Positions 17,188-27,334 of a DNA stretch of 64,000 nt are shown here, piece by piece. A model generated the notes under the pieces. The model saw only the letters and a list, made by a program, of their open reading frames with translations, did not search any database and had not been told where the DNA came from. The translations under genes were made by a program, and so were the position numbers. Within the stretch, counting starts at the first letter, position 1. Every line of letters starts with the position of its first letter. The stretch comes from Pseudomonas sp. HMWF032. Lineage in GTDB: Bacteria; Pseudomonadota; Gammaproteobacteria; Pseudomonadales; Pseudomonadaceae. The stretch is from contig NZ_QAIG01000013.1 of NCBI RefSeq assembly GCF_003060885.1, positions 1-64,000 on the forward strand, written 5' to 3'.

Positions 17188-18051
17188 TTAGGCGTGGAGC
17201 ACCACCGTGCGGCCATCGTTAAGGAACACGCGGCGTTCAAGGTGATAGCCGATGGCTTTGGCCAGGGTTTGGCACTCGATGTCGCGGCCCTTGGCGATCA
17301 GGTCTTCGGGGTAATGAGCGTGATCCACCAGCTCCACGCCTTGGCTGATGATCGGCCCCTCATCGAGGTCGTTATTGATGTAATGGGCAGTGGCGCCGAC
17401 CAGCTTGACGCCCTTCTCATAGGCCTGGTGATAGGGCTTGGCGCCTTTGAAACCGGGCAGCAGCGAGTGGTGAATATTGATCGCCCAGCCATCCAGCTGG
17501 CGGCACAGTTCGGGCGACAGCACCTGCATATAACGGGCAAGCACCACCAGCTCGGCGCCCGTGTCTTCGATCACCTGCAGCACTTTGCGCTCTTGCGCGG
17601 GCTTGTCTGCCGGGTCGAGCGGGAAGTGGTAATAGGGGATGTCGTGCCAGCGTGCCAGCGGCTCCAGATCCGGGTGGTTGGACACCACCGCCACCACGTC
17701 CATGGCCAGATGGCCGATACGCTGGCGGTAGAGCAGGTCATTCAGGCAATGGTCGGCCTTGCTGACCATCAGCACCACTTTCGCGCGATAGCCCGGCGGG
17801 GTCAGTTCGACCTGCATGCCGAAAGCGCTCAGGCGATCATTTAGCCCGGCGCGAAAGGCCTGCTCATCGAAGTCATCCGGCTGGCGGAATTCCACACGGA
17901 TAAAAAAGCGCGACGACAGGCGATCATCGAAGGAGTGGTGCTCGGTGACATAGCAGCGCTGCTCGAACAGAAAGCGTGTCACCGCATCCACCGTGCCGAG
18001 CACGCTCGGGCAGTGGGCGGTGAGAATCCAGGTGTCGGGGGTGCGGCTCAT
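17188..18051 (-). CDS. purU: Formyltetrahydrofolate deformylase PurU
   Basis: 287 residues. N-terminal ACT domain (about 8-80, 'TAHCPSVLGTVDAVTRFL') and C-terminal formyl-transferase-like domain (about 90-285) with 'SNHPDLEPLA', 'NIHHSLLPGFKGAKPYHQAYE' and 'LVGATAHYINNDLDEGPII' (the His and Asp of the catalytic site). Releases formate from 10-formyl-THF. In this setting it recycles the one-carbon units loaded onto THF by sarcosine oxidase and GlyA. Follows soxG on the same strand with a REP pair between. Confidence 0.94.
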   Translation of the reverse strand: MSRTPDTWILTAHCPSVLGTVDAVTRFLFEQRCYVTEHHSFDDRLSSRFFIRVEFRQPDDFDEQAFRAGLNDRLSAFGMQVELTPPGYRAKVVLMVSKADHCLNDLLYRQRIGHLAMDVVAVVSNHPDLEPLARWHDIPYYHFPLDPADKPAQERKVLQVIEDTGAELVVLARYMQVLSPELCRQLDGWAINIHHSLLPGFKGAKPYHQAYEKGVKLVGATAHYINNDLDEGPIISQGVELVDHAHYPEDLIAKGRDIECQTLAKAIGYHLERRVFLNDGRTVVLHA

Positions 18052-18073
18052 GGTCAGTCCCTCGGTAGAACTC

Positions 18074-18139
18074 GTGGGAGATGCTGGGCGGCATTCCGCT
18101 TTAGCCGCGAAAAGCAGTCGCGGCTAAAGCCCCTCCCAC
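18074..18139. repeat. REP-like palindrome between soxG and purU
   Basis: GTGGGAGATGCTGGGCGGCA continuing to TTTAGCCGCGA, then TCGCGGCTAAAGCCCCTCCCAC in reverse. It forms a ~60-base hairpin inside an operon, where it may lower expression of the distal gene or stabilise the upstream message. Confidence 0.75.
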
Positions 18140-18155
18140 AGGATGTCTGTTGCTG

Positions 18156-18788
18156 TCAGGCTTTGATCGCCAAGCCGTATTCGGCGCTGGCGTCCTGCAG
18201 CCACAGCCAGAAGTAGTCGGAGAAGCTGCGGCGGATCAGCAGTTCCCAGGTGTCTTCGCCGGTGTGGCGGATCACCAGTTGCGACTTGGCGAAGTGGGTG
18301 CCCACCGCCTTGCCGACCGGGAAGTTGCTCGGGTGCACGTCATAGCTGGTGGACTTCATCAGCACTTCACGCACCTTCGGCCCGCTCAGTTCCAGCAGGG
18401 TCTGCCCGCCGCTGACATTGACGATCGAGATGTGCTGGCCCTCCAGCGCCTCGCGCAGCTTCTGCTCGACCGCGAACTCGCTACCGCTCGGCACAATCAG
18501 CAGCCACTCATCCGGCGCCAACCATTGCAGTGAGGTGTCGCCGGCGCTTACCACTGTCAGCGCCGACGGCAGCTCCAGCCCCAGCGCCTTGTGCACACCA
18601 CCGGCAAAGGCTGAGTCCTTGGCGTCTCCGCGCAGGGTCAGGTGACCGAGCAATTTCTTCTCGCGCACCGTCACCCCGGCGCTGGTAGAGCCTTTACCCG
18701 CCAGCTGTGCAAGGCCGGCGTGGAACAGAGGCGATTCGGCATGCGCCGCAGCCGGGCGTTGCTGATAGACGTTGATCAAATTAGACAT
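18156..18788 (-). CDS. soxG: Sarcosine oxidase gamma subunit SoxG
   Basis: 210 residues from ATG 18788, overlapping the soxA stop by 8 bases; the longer frame to 18812 is unlikely. Matches the gamma subunit of heterotetrameric sarcosine oxidase, a GcvT-like fold ('LQWLAPDEWLLIVP', 'LLELSGPKVREVL'). It helps channel the methylene group between the oxidase and folate sites. Last of the soxBDAG genes. Confidence 0.93.
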   Translation of the reverse strand: MSNLINVYQQRPAAAHAESPLFHAGLAQLAGKGSTSAGVTVREKKLLGHLTLRGDAKDSAFAGGVHKALGLELPSALTVVSAGDTSLQWLAPDEWLLIVPSGSEFAVEQKLREALEGQHISIVNVSGGQTLLELSGPKVREVLMKSTSYDVHPSNFPVGKAVGTHFAKSQLVIRHTGEDTWELLIRRSFSDYFWLWLQDASAEYGLAIKA

Positions 18789-21700
18789 TCTGGCGATCCC
18801 CTTTCGGGTCATAGAACACGGAGCTGACGATTTCGGCTTCGATCAGGCTGCCATCGGCCAGCGGTGCAAACACCCGCTCGCCAGTGCGTTTGAGGCCGCC
18901 CTTGACCACACCCATGGCGAAGGAATAACCCAACGCCGCGCTCATGTAGCTGGAGGTGACGTGGCCGACCATCTGCATCGGGATGGTCTGTTTCGGGTCG
19001 AACACCAGTTGCGTGCCTTCCGGCAGCACCTTGTTGGGGTCGACGGGTTTGAGCCCGACCAGCTGCTTGCGGTCTTCGCGCAGGCTGTCTTCGCGGTTCA
19101 TGCCGCGCCAGCCGATCCACGAGAACGGCTTGGTGCGACCGACACACCAGCCCATGTTGAGGTCGTCCGGGGTGACCGAACCGTCGGTGTCCTGACCGAC
19201 GATGATGAAGCCCTTCTCAGCTCGCAGCACGTGCATGGTTTCGGTGCCGTAAGGCGTCAGGCCATGCTTCTGGCCGGCTTCGATGATTTTTTCCCACACG
19301 CCCAGGGCGTAGTCGGCCTGCACGTTGACTTCGTAGCTCAGCTCACCGGTGAAGGAGATGCGGAACACCCGCGCTGGCACGCCGCCGACCTGGCCTTCCT
19401 TCCAACTCATAAAGGGGAAGGCGTCTTTGTCCAGATCAATGTCGGTGACCTCGGCCAGCAGCTTGCGGCTGTTGGGGCCGGACAGGGTCATGGTCGCCCA
19501 GTGGTCGGTGACCGAGGTGAAGTACACCTTCAGCTCCGGCCACTCGGTCTGGTGGTAAATCTCCAGCCATTCCATCACCCGTGCGGCACCGCCGGTGGTG
19601 GTGGTCATCAGGAAGTGGTTGTCGGCCAGGCAGGCGGTCACACCGTCGTCGAAGACCATGCCGTCTTCCTTGCACATCAGGCCGTAACGGGCCTTGCCCA
19701 CATCCAGTTTGGTCCAGGCGTTGGTGTACACGCGGTTGAGAAACTCGCGGGCATCCGGGCCTTGAATGTCGATCTTGCCCAGCGTCGAGGCATCGAGAAT
19801 GCCGACCGCGTTACGCACCGCCAGGCACTCGCGGGCCACGGCGGCGTGCAGGTCTTCACCGGTTTTAGGGAAGTACCAGGGGCGTTTCCACTGGCCCACG
19901 TCTTCGAACTCGGCACCGTTTTGCAGATGCCAGCTTTGCATCGCGGTGTAACGTTTGGGCTCGAACAGCGCGCCACAGTGACGACCGGCCACCGCGCCGA
20001 AGGTCACCGGCGTGTAGTTCGGGCGGAACATGGTGGTGCCCATCTGCGGGATGCTGATGCCCAGCGAACGGGCGGCAATTGCCAGACCGTTGATATTGCC
20101 CAGCTTGCCCTGATCGGTGCCGAAGCCCAGCGCGGTGTAGCGTTTGACGTGCTCGACCGACTCGAAGCCTTCACGCGTCGCCAGTTCGATACCGGCAGCG
20201 GTGACGTCGTTCTGCAGGTCGACAAACTGCTTGGGCGCACGCGCCGTCGGCTTGTCGTGGGGCACTTGGAACAGCGCCAGGGACGGCTCTTCCATGCGCA
20301 CGGCCACCTGCGGCAGGCTGGCGGCAACGGCTTTAAAACCGGCTTCGGCGGCGGCTGAAACACCGGCCTCGAAACCATCGGCCAGGGCATCACCCAGGCT
20401 GAACACACCATTTACAGCACCGGCGCACAGGCGCTTCTGAAAGCCGCCCTCGCCCGGCACAAAGGCCAGAATATCTTCACGCCAGGTCGGCCGGCCGCCC
20501 AGGTGCGAGGCCAGGTGCACCACCGGGCTGTAACCGCCGGAGCTGACGATCAAATCGCAGTCGAGCACCTCACCCGGGCTGCTGACCTTATGGCTCTGCA
20601 CATCGATGGCGCAGATGCGCGCAGCGGTCACGCGCTTGCTGCCGGCGGCTTCGACCACGGCGCTGCCGGTGAGGATACGCACACCCCGTGCGCGCGCCTC
20701 TTCCACCCAGCTGCCGCGTGGGTTGCTGCGCGCATCGGCCACCGCCACCACCGGCAAGCCGGCATCCAGCCAGTCGAGCACCACGCGGTAGGCGTAATCG
20801 TTGTTGGTCGACAGCACCAGCTGCTTGCCCGGTGCCACGCCATAACGGCGCACGTAGGTGGACACCGCATCGGCGAGCATATTGCCCGGCACGTCGTTGT
20901 TGGCGTACACCAGCGGCCGTTCGTGGGCACCGGTGGCCAGCACCACACGTGTGGCTCGCACGCGGTGCATGCGCTGACGAACCATACCGAGTGGCGCGAT
21001 TTCACCAAGGTGATCGGTCAGGCGCTGGTGAATGGTGAGGAAGTTGTGGTCGTGGTAACCGTTGACCGTCGAGCGCGGCAACAGGGTCACGCCAGACATG
21101 CCGGACAATTCGGCAATCACCTGCGCGGCCCAGTCGGCGGCCGGTTTGCCGTCGAGGGTTTCGCGGGTGCTGAGCAGGCTGCCGCCGAACTCTTCCTGCT
21201 CATCGGCCAGGATTACCCGTGCACCGCTGCGCGCAGCCGCCAGCGCGGCGGCCAGGCCCGCCGGGCCAGCGCCGACCACCAGCACGTCACAGTGCTGGTT
21301 CATGTAGTCGTAGCTGTCCGGGTCCACGGCGGTCGGCGCGCGGCCAAGACCGGCGGCCTTGCGAATGTATTTCTCGTAGGTCAGCCAGAGGTTCTGCGGG
21401 TACATAAAGGTTTTGTAGTAGAACCCCGGCGGCATCATCTTGCCGCCGACCTTGCCGAGAATGCCCATCAGGTCGGTGTTCACGCTCGGCCAGCCGTTGG
21501 TGCTGCTGGCGACCAAACCGGCATACAGCGCCTGCTGGGTGGCGCGCACGTTGGGGATCTGCGCCGCTTCGGTGCTGCCAATCTGCAGCACGGCGTTCGG
21601 CTCTTCCGCGCCGGCGGCAACGATGCCGCGCGGCCGCGAATACTTGAAGCTGCGCCCGACGATATCCACGCCATTGGCCAGCAACGCGGCGGCCAGGGTG

Positions 21701-21801
21701 TCACCGGCAAAGCCTTGATAGCTCTGCCCGTTGAAGCTGAATGTCAAAGGCTGGCTGCGATCAACGCGGCCGCCGCTGGCAAGACGATTGACCTGGCTCA
21801 T
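18781..21801 (-). CDS. soxA: Sarcosine oxidase alpha subunit SoxA
   Basis: 1006 residues. N-terminal 2Fe-2S-like/ubiquitin-like region (1-110), NAD-binding pyridine nucleotide-disulphide oxidoreductase domain (about 165-510) with 'HCDVLVVGAGPAGLAAALAAA', and a C-terminal GcvT-like aminomethyltransferase domain (about 600-1000) that binds THF. With B, D and G it oxidises sarcosine to glycine, giving 5,10-methylene-THF and hydrogen peroxide (or formaldehyde without folate). Its start overlaps the soxD stop (ATGA). Confidence 0.96.
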   Translation of the reverse strand: MSQVNRLASGGRVDRSQPLTFSFNGQSYQGFAGDTLAAALLANGVDIVGRSFKYSRPRGIVAAGAEEPNAVLQIGSTEAAQIPNVRATQQALYAGLVASSTNGWPSVNTDLMGILGKVGGKMMPPGFYYKTFMYPQNLWLTYEKYIRKAAGLGRAPTAVDPDSYDYMNQHCDVLVVGAGPAGLAAALAAARSGARVILADEQEEFGGSLLSTRETLDGKPAADWAAQVIAELSGMSGVTLLPRSTVNGYHDHNFLTIHQRLTDHLGEIAPLGMVRQRMHRVRATRVVLATGAHERPLVYANNDVPGNMLADAVSTYVRRYGVAPGKQLVLSTNNDYAYRVVLDWLDAGLPVVAVADARSNPRGSWVEEARARGVRILTGSAVVEAAGSKRVTAARICAIDVQSHKVSSPGEVLDCDLIVSSGGYSPVVHLASHLGGRPTWREDILAFVPGEGGFQKRLCAGAVNGVFSLGDALADGFEAGVSAAAEAGFKAVAASLPQVAVRMEEPSLALFQVPHDKPTARAPKQFVDLQNDVTAAGIELATREGFESVEHVKRYTALGFGTDQGKLGNINGLAIAARSLGISIPQMGTTMFRPNYTPVTFGAVAGRHCGALFEPKRYTAMQSWHLQNGAEFEDVGQWKRPWYFPKTGEDLHAAVARECLAVRNAVGILDASTLGKIDIQGPDAREFLNRVYTNAWTKLDVGKARYGLMCKEDGMVFDDGVTACLADNHFLMTTTTGGAARVMEWLEIYHQTEWPELKVYFTSVTDHWATMTLSGPNSRKLLAEVTDIDLDKDAFPFMSWKEGQVGGVPARVFRISFTGELSYEVNVQADYALGVWEKIIEAGQKHGLTPYGTETMHVLRAEKGFIIVGQDTDGSVTPDDLNMGWCVGRTKPFSWIGWRGMNREDSLREDRKQLVGLKPVDPNKVLPEGTQLVFDPKQTIPMQMVGHVTSSYMSAALGYSFAMGVVKGGLKRTGERVFAPLADGSLIEAEIVSSVFYDPKGDRQNV

Positions 21802-22124
21802 GCCGTTACTCCTTGGTCGCTGGCCTTTTTCTCAGCAGTGCCAGCAGCGGTGACGCTGGGCTTCTCGCCGATCTTGTAGGTTTCGAGAATTTCGTAGGTC
21901 ACCGTGTGACGGGTGGCGTTGAAGTACTTGCGGCAGCCGGCGGCATGCACCCACAGCTCGTGGTGGATGCCGCGCGGGTTATCGCGGAAGAACAGGTACT
22001 CGCCCCACTCGGCATCGGTGCAGGCAGCCGGGTCCAGCGGGCGCGGAATGTGCGCCTGGCCCTTGGCGTGGAATTCCTCTTCGGAGCGCAGTTCGCCGCA
22101 GTGAGGGCAAAAGATATGCAACAT
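21798..22124 (-). CDS. soxD: Sarcosine oxidase delta subunit SoxD
   Basis: 108 residues. Keeps the zinc ligands of the family: Cys6 and Cys9 in 'FCPHCGE', and His60 and Cys64 in 'WVHAAGCRKYF'. Structural small subunit of the heterotetramer. Lies between soxB (13 bases upstream) and soxA (4-base overlap). Confidence 0.96.
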   Translation of the reverse strand: MLHIFCPHCGELRSEEEFHAKGQAHIPRPLDPAACTDAEWGEYLFFRDNPRGIHHELWVHAAGCRKYFNATRHTVTYEILETYKIGEKPSVTAAGTAEKKASDQGVTA

Positions 22125-22136
22125 GGGGAAGCCCTC

Positions 22137-23387
22137 TTAGTGAGCCACGGCAGCAGCGCCGTGCTCGTCGATCAATGCGCCGGTGTGGAAACGGTCCATG
22201 GAGAACGGCTTGGCCAGCGGGTGCATTTCGCCCTTGGCCAGGCTGGCGGCGAAAACGTGGCCCGAACCCGGCGTGGCCTTGAAGCCGCCGGTGCCCCAGC
22301 CGCAGTTGAAGAAAAGATTGGGCACCGGGGTCTTGGAAATGATCGGGCAGGCGTCCGGCGAGGTGTCGACGATGCCGCCCCACTGGCGGTTCATGCGCAC
22401 CCGCGAGAGCACCGGGAACATCTCGACGATGGCCTGCAGGGTGTGCTCGATGGTCGGGTAGGAGCCGCGCTGGCCGTAGCCGTTGTAGCCGTCAATGCCG
22501 GCACCGATGACCAGGTCGCCCTTGTCGGACTGACTGATGTAACCGTGCACGGCGTTGGACATGATCACGCTGTCGATAATCGGTTTGATCGGCTCGGACA
22601 CCAGCGCCTGCAGCGGATGGGATTCCAGCGGCAGGCGGAAACCGGCCAAGCCGGCCATGTGCCCGGAGTTACCGGCCGTAACCACGCCCACGCGTTTGCC
22701 GCCGATAAAGCCCTTGTTGGTTTCCACGCCGATGCACACGCCGTTTTCCTTGCGGAAACCGATCACCTCGGTCTGCTGGATCAAGTCCACGCCCAGTGCA
22801 TCGGCGGCGCGGGCATAGCCCCAGGCTACGGCATCGTGACGGGCTACGCCGCCACGGCGCTGCACGGTAGAACCCAGCACCGGGTAACGGGTGTTCTTGC
22901 TGCAATCCAGGTACGGAATCTCGGCGGCCACCTGCTTGGCATCCAGCAGTTCGCCATCCACGCCATTGAGGCGGTTGGCGCTGACGCGGCGCTCGGAGTC
23001 GCGCATGTCCTGCAGCGTATGACAGAGGTTGTAGACGCCGCGCTGGCTGAACATGACGTTGTAGTTGAGGTCCTGGGACAGGCCTTCCCACAGCTTCATC
23101 GCATGCTCATACAGGTGCGCCGACTCATCCCACAGGTAGTTGGAACGCACGATGGTGGTGTTGCGCGCCGTGTTGCCGCCGCCCAGCCAGCCCTTCTCGA
23201 TCACCGCGACGTTCTTCACGCCGAACTCTTTGGCCAAGTAATAGGCCGTGGCCAGACCATGGCCGCCACCGCCGACGATGATCACGTCGTACACCGGCTT
23301 GGGCGTTGGGTTGCGCCACATGCGCTGCCAATTTTCGTGGTGGCTGAACGCGTGCTTGAACAGGCCGAAGCCGGAATAACGTTGCAT
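22137..23387 (-). CDS. soxB: Sarcosine oxidase beta subunit SoxB
   Basis: 416 residues from ATG 23387 ('MQRYSGFGLFKHAFSHHENW'), the standard start and size. DAO-type FAD domain with 'VIIVGGGGHGLATAYYLAKEFG'. It carries the noncovalent FAD and the covalent FMN of the sarcosine dehydrogenation site. First gene of soxBDAG, with a promoter or read-through from glyA upstream; a short palindrome fills the glyA-soxB gap. Confidence 0.96.
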   Translation of the reverse strand: MQRYSGFGLFKHAFSHHENWQRMWRNPTPKPVYDVIIVGGGGHGLATAYYLAKEFGVKNVAVIEKGWLGGGNTARNTTIVRSNYLWDESAHLYEHAMKLWEGLSQDLNYNVMFSQRGVYNLCHTLQDMRDSERRVSANRLNGVDGELLDAKQVAAEIPYLDCSKNTRYPVLGSTVQRRGGVARHDAVAWGYARAADALGVDLIQQTEVIGFRKENGVCIGVETNKGFIGGKRVGVVTAGNSGHMAGLAGFRLPLESHPLQALVSEPIKPIIDSVIMSNAVHGYISQSDKGDLVIGAGIDGYNGYGQRGSYPTIEHTLQAIVEMFPVLSRVRMNRQWGGIVDTSPDACPIISKTPVPNLFFNCGWGTGGFKATPGSGHVFAASLAKGEMHPLAKPFSMDRFHTGALIDEHGAAAVAH

Positions 23388-23468
23388 GGGATGCTCCTGA
23401 AATCGGGGTACTGCAATCTCTGTCGCCCGTGAAATGGATCTGCCTTTATCCATCCCCTCGGCCGCAAC

Positions 23469-23552
23469 GGTGGATGTAAAAGGCGACATCCACCCTACAA
23501 ATCAATCAGGCCGTAGGGTGGATCACGCTTTACCGATCCACCAAAACCGCCA
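23469..23552. repeat. GGTGGAT palindrome between glyA and soxB
   Basis: GGTGGATGTAAAAGGCGACATCCACC and then CGTAGGGTGGATCACGC with GCTTTACCGATCCACC. The same word family recurs at 27250-27327 and 30704-30787, each in a gap between betaine-cluster genes. Confidence 0.7.
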
Positions 23553-23558
23553 CACGCG

Positions 23559-24812
<1,254 letters not shown>

Positions 24813-24936
24813 CGCGAATCTCCTGCGGCAGCCACTGCGGCGCATCTGGTCGATCGGGGAACGAACCCCAGTTGCCACCGATGGTATGACTCACCCCGCA
24901 GCGCCAGATGCCTAGGCGCGCCACGGGGGATTGCGT

Positions 24937-24958
24937 TTGCGACATGCACGCGTCGCAA
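24937..24958. promoter_or_regulatory. Perfect inverted repeat TTGCGAC-N8-GTCGCAA between glyA and ltaE
   Basis: A 7-bp-arm perfect dyad with an 8-base spacer midway in the 290-base divergent gap. The GTCGC core recurs near gbcA/gbcB and cbcV, so a shared regulator, most simply GbdR, is suspected. The rest of the gap shows nothing else definite. Confidence 0.45.
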
Positions 24959-25102
24959 TTGCGTAGGCGAGCAGAAGACAGCACGTTGCGGCTTCGCTTG
25001 CATGGCCGAGGATGTCGCCCCCGTATCTGCACGCAGGCGTGACCGCGGATACAGTAGACGCATCCCAAACGGCTTAGCGTTAGCGCCCACAAGGAAGCTC
25101 CC

Positions 25103-26146
25103 ATGCCCGATCTCTCGCAACAATTCGCCAGCGACAACTACTCCGGTATCTGCCCGGAAGCCTGGGCCGCCATGGCTGAAGCCAATCAGGGCCACCAGCG
25201 TGCGTACGGCGATGACGAGTGGACGGCGCGTGCCGCCGACCACTTCCGCCGCCTGTTTGAAACCGACTGCGAAGTGTTTTTCGCCTTTAACGGTACGGCG
25301 GCCAACTCCCTGGCCCTGGCGTCGTTGTGCCAGAGCTACCACAGCGTGATCTGCTCGGAGACCGCCCACGTCGAAACCGACGAATGCGGCGCGCCGGAGT
25401 TCTTCTCCAATGGCTCCAAACTGCTGCTGGCCAAGACCGAAAACGGCAAGCTGACCCCTGCAGCCATCCGCGACATTGCCCGCAAACGCCTGGACATCCA
25501 CTACCCCAAGCCACGGGTGGTGACCCTGACTCAGGCCACGGAAGTCGGCACGGTCTACAGCCCCGATGAAGTGCGGGCGATCAGCGCGGTGTGCCGCGAA
25601 CTGGGCCTGCACCTGCACATGGACGGCGCGCGCTTCTCCAATGCCTGCGCCTTTCTCGGCTGCAGCCCCGCCGAGCTGACCTGGAAAGCCGGTGTGGACG
25701 TGCTGTGTTTTGGTGGCACCAAGAACGGCATGGCGGTGGGTGAGGCGATTCTGTTCTTCAACAAGGACCTGGCGGTCGACTTCGACTACCGCTGCAAGCA
25801 GGCCGGTCAGCTGGCCTCGAAGATGCGCTACCTGTCCGCGCCCTGGGTCGGCATCCTGCAGAACGATGCCTGGCTGAAATACGCCCAGCACGCCAACCGC
25901 TGCGCGCAACTGCTCGCCGGACTGGTCAGTGATATTCCGGGGGTCAGCCTGATGTTCCCGGTGCAGGCCAACGGCGTGTTTTTGCAGATGTCGGAAGCCG
26001 CGCTGGAAACCTTGCGCGGCCAGGGCTGGCGCTTCTACACCTTTATCGGGGCCGGCGGCGCACGCTTTATGTGCTCCTGGGACACCGACGAAGCACGGGT
26101 GCGCCAGTTGGCGGGGGATATTCGTCAGGCGATGACGGCCAGCTAA
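25103..26146 (+). CDS. ltaE: Low-specificity L-threonine aldolase
   Basis: 347 residues, GGAAG ribosome site upstream. PLP fold-type I aldolase with 'FNGTAANSLALA', 'HLHMDGARFSNACAFLG' and the PLP lysine in 'LCFGGTKNGMAVGEA' (about residue 209). Cleaves L-threonine/allo-threonine to glycine and acetaldehyde, and can act on other beta-hydroxy amino acids. Its glycine feeds the same pool as betaine breakdown, which explains its place in this cluster in Pseudomonas. Confidence 0.93.
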   Translation: MPDLSQQFASDNYSGICPEAWAAMAEANQGHQRAYGDDEWTARAADHFRRLFETDCEVFFAFNGTAANSLALASLCQSYHSVICSETAHVETDECGAPEFFSNGSKLLLAKTENGKLTPAAIRDIARKRLDIHYPKPRVVTLTQATEVGTVYSPDEVRAISAVCRELGLHLHMDGARFSNACAFLGCSPAELTWKAGVDVLCFGGTKNGMAVGEAILFFNKDLAVDFDYRCKQAGQLASKMRYLSAPWVGILQNDAWLKYAQHANRCAQLLAGLVSDIPGVSLMFPVQANGVFLQMSEAALETLRGQGWRFYTFIGAGGARFMCSWDTDEARVRQLAGDIRQAMTAS

Positions 26147-26188
26147 GCAAGACGCTCACAGACGGCCGCTGACGCCTGCATCAGACCC

Positions 26189-26440
26189 TCAGGAAGGACG
26201 GGGAACCAGCGCGGGCAGCAAGGTGCGCGAGATCGCCTCACGCACATTCGGCAACAGCGTGGCGCTGCCACCCAGCAACTCCTCCACCAGCCTGCGCAGG
26301 GCCAGCGCGCGCTCCGGGCTGAGCCCGCTGACGGCATGCTCGCACGCCTGCTCGGCGGTGACGCCAGGTGGAATCGACAACCCCAGCGCCACCAGACGTT
26401 CGCGTAGGTCCTCCTGATCGATCAGGTCGGCGTGCATCAT
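26189..26440 (-). CDS. Small protein in the dgc/etf operon, 83 aa
   Basis: Starts 'MMHADLIDQEDLRERLVALG' at 26440, 25 bases after the ETF-beta gene on the same strand, with a GGAGG ribosome site. Acidic, helical, no membrane segment or Cys. I do not recognise a domain. Its position at the end of the dgcA-dgcB-etfA-etfB run suggests a role with dimethylglycine dehydrogenase or its electron chain, but nothing in the sequence shows this. Confidence 0.65.
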   Translation of the reverse strand: MMHADLIDQEDLRERLVALGLSIPPGVTAEQACEHAVSGLSPERALALRRLVEELLGGSATLLPNVREAISRTLLPALVPRPS

Positions 26441-26465
26441 GATCCATTCCTCCAATGGTGGCGTG

Positions 26466-27239
26466 CTAGCGCAGCACGCCTTCTTCCAACAGCAACTTGA
26501 AGATAGCCTCGGCACCAGCCTGTGGCGAGACATCCTTGAGCACCTGCCCGCCGCCGCCCGACGCTTTGGCCGTAGCGGCTTTCATGCGTTCGGCGCCGGT
26601 CTTGGCCTTGATCACCTTAAGGCGTTTGGGCCGCGGTTTCGCCGGTTGTAATTGCGCGTTGGCAAACAGCGGGTCGGCCACCAGCGCCACCTCTTCAGCG
26701 GTCAACAGGCCCCGCCGCGCCGGGCCGAAGGCGCTTTGCCGGGCGATGGGCGCAGCGTTATCCACGCTGGCGACAAACGGCAACCGCACCTGCAAGCGCC
26801 GGCGCTGACCGCGCGGTAAGGCTTGCAGCACCTGCGCCACGCCATTGCTGACCTGCTCCACCGCCGCCAGCCCAACCACCAGCGGCCAGCCGAGGCGTTC
26901 CGCCAACAGGTAAGGCAACATGCCGGAACCTTCGCCGGTTTCCGCCTGGCTGCCGGTCAGCACCAACTGCGCGCTGGAGTCAGCCAGGTAGTCGGCGAGC
27001 ACCGGCAGCGCATCGCTGTGCGCTGGCTGTTCAAAAATTTTGATCTGATTGAGGCCCATGCCCAGGTAAGCACGCAGTGCTTCCTGCTGGGGATCGCCGG
27101 CATGCAGCACCTGCAACCGCTCACCGGCCAGACGCAGCCCCAGCTCGACCGCGCGGGCATCCTGCTCGGCGCGGCGTGGCCGGCCTGAGGTGGGATGCGC
27201 TCCGACAGAAACCAGCGTAACGACCTGCAAATCAGTCAT
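26466..27239 (-). CDS. etfB: Electron-transfer flavoprotein beta subunit (betaine cluster)
   Basis: 257 residues, ETF-beta fold: 'VVTLVSVGAHPTSG' start, 'LVLTGSQAETGEGSGMLPYLLAERLGWP' (AMP/FAD-binding region, about 95-122) and a C-terminal extension 'KPRPKRLKVIKAKTG'. With the alpha subunit it accepts electrons, presumably from dimethylglycine oxidation by DgcA/DgcB. It diverges from housekeeping ETF, consistent with a dedicated pair. A palindromic repeat separates it from etfA. Confidence 0.9.
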   Translation of the reverse strand: MTDLQVVTLVSVGAHPTSGRPRRAEQDARAVELGLRLAGERLQVLHAGDPQQEALRAYLGMGLNQIKIFEQPAHSDALPVLADYLADSSAQLVLTGSQAETGEGSGMLPYLLAERLGWPLVVGLAAVEQVSNGVAQVLQALPRGQRRRLQVRLPFVASVDNAAPIARQSAFGPARRGLLTAEEVALVADPLFANAQLQPAKPRPKRLKVIKAKTGAERMKAATAKASGGGGQVLKDVSPQAGAEAIFKLLLEEGVLR

Positions 27240-27249
27240 GGCGCAGCTC

Positions 27250-27327
27250 CGTAGGGTGGAAGACGCTGTTTTCTTTCACCATCGCGGTGTGGGCAAGGGT
27301 GGATGGGTGAAGCGTCATCCACCCTAC
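27250..27327. repeat. GTAGGGTGGA palindrome between etfA and etfB
   Basis: GTAGGGTGGAAGACGC near 27251 pairs with GCGTCATCCACCCTAC ending at 27327, same family as at 23469 and 30704. It interrupts an otherwise tight operon. Confidence 0.7.
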
Positions 27328-27334
27328 TGTTTGG

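Noticed and set aside
18772..23432. Long plus-strand frames over soxA, soxD and soxB
   Set aside because: Antisense of canonical sarcosine oxidase genes, low-complexity 'AVRHH'-type composition.
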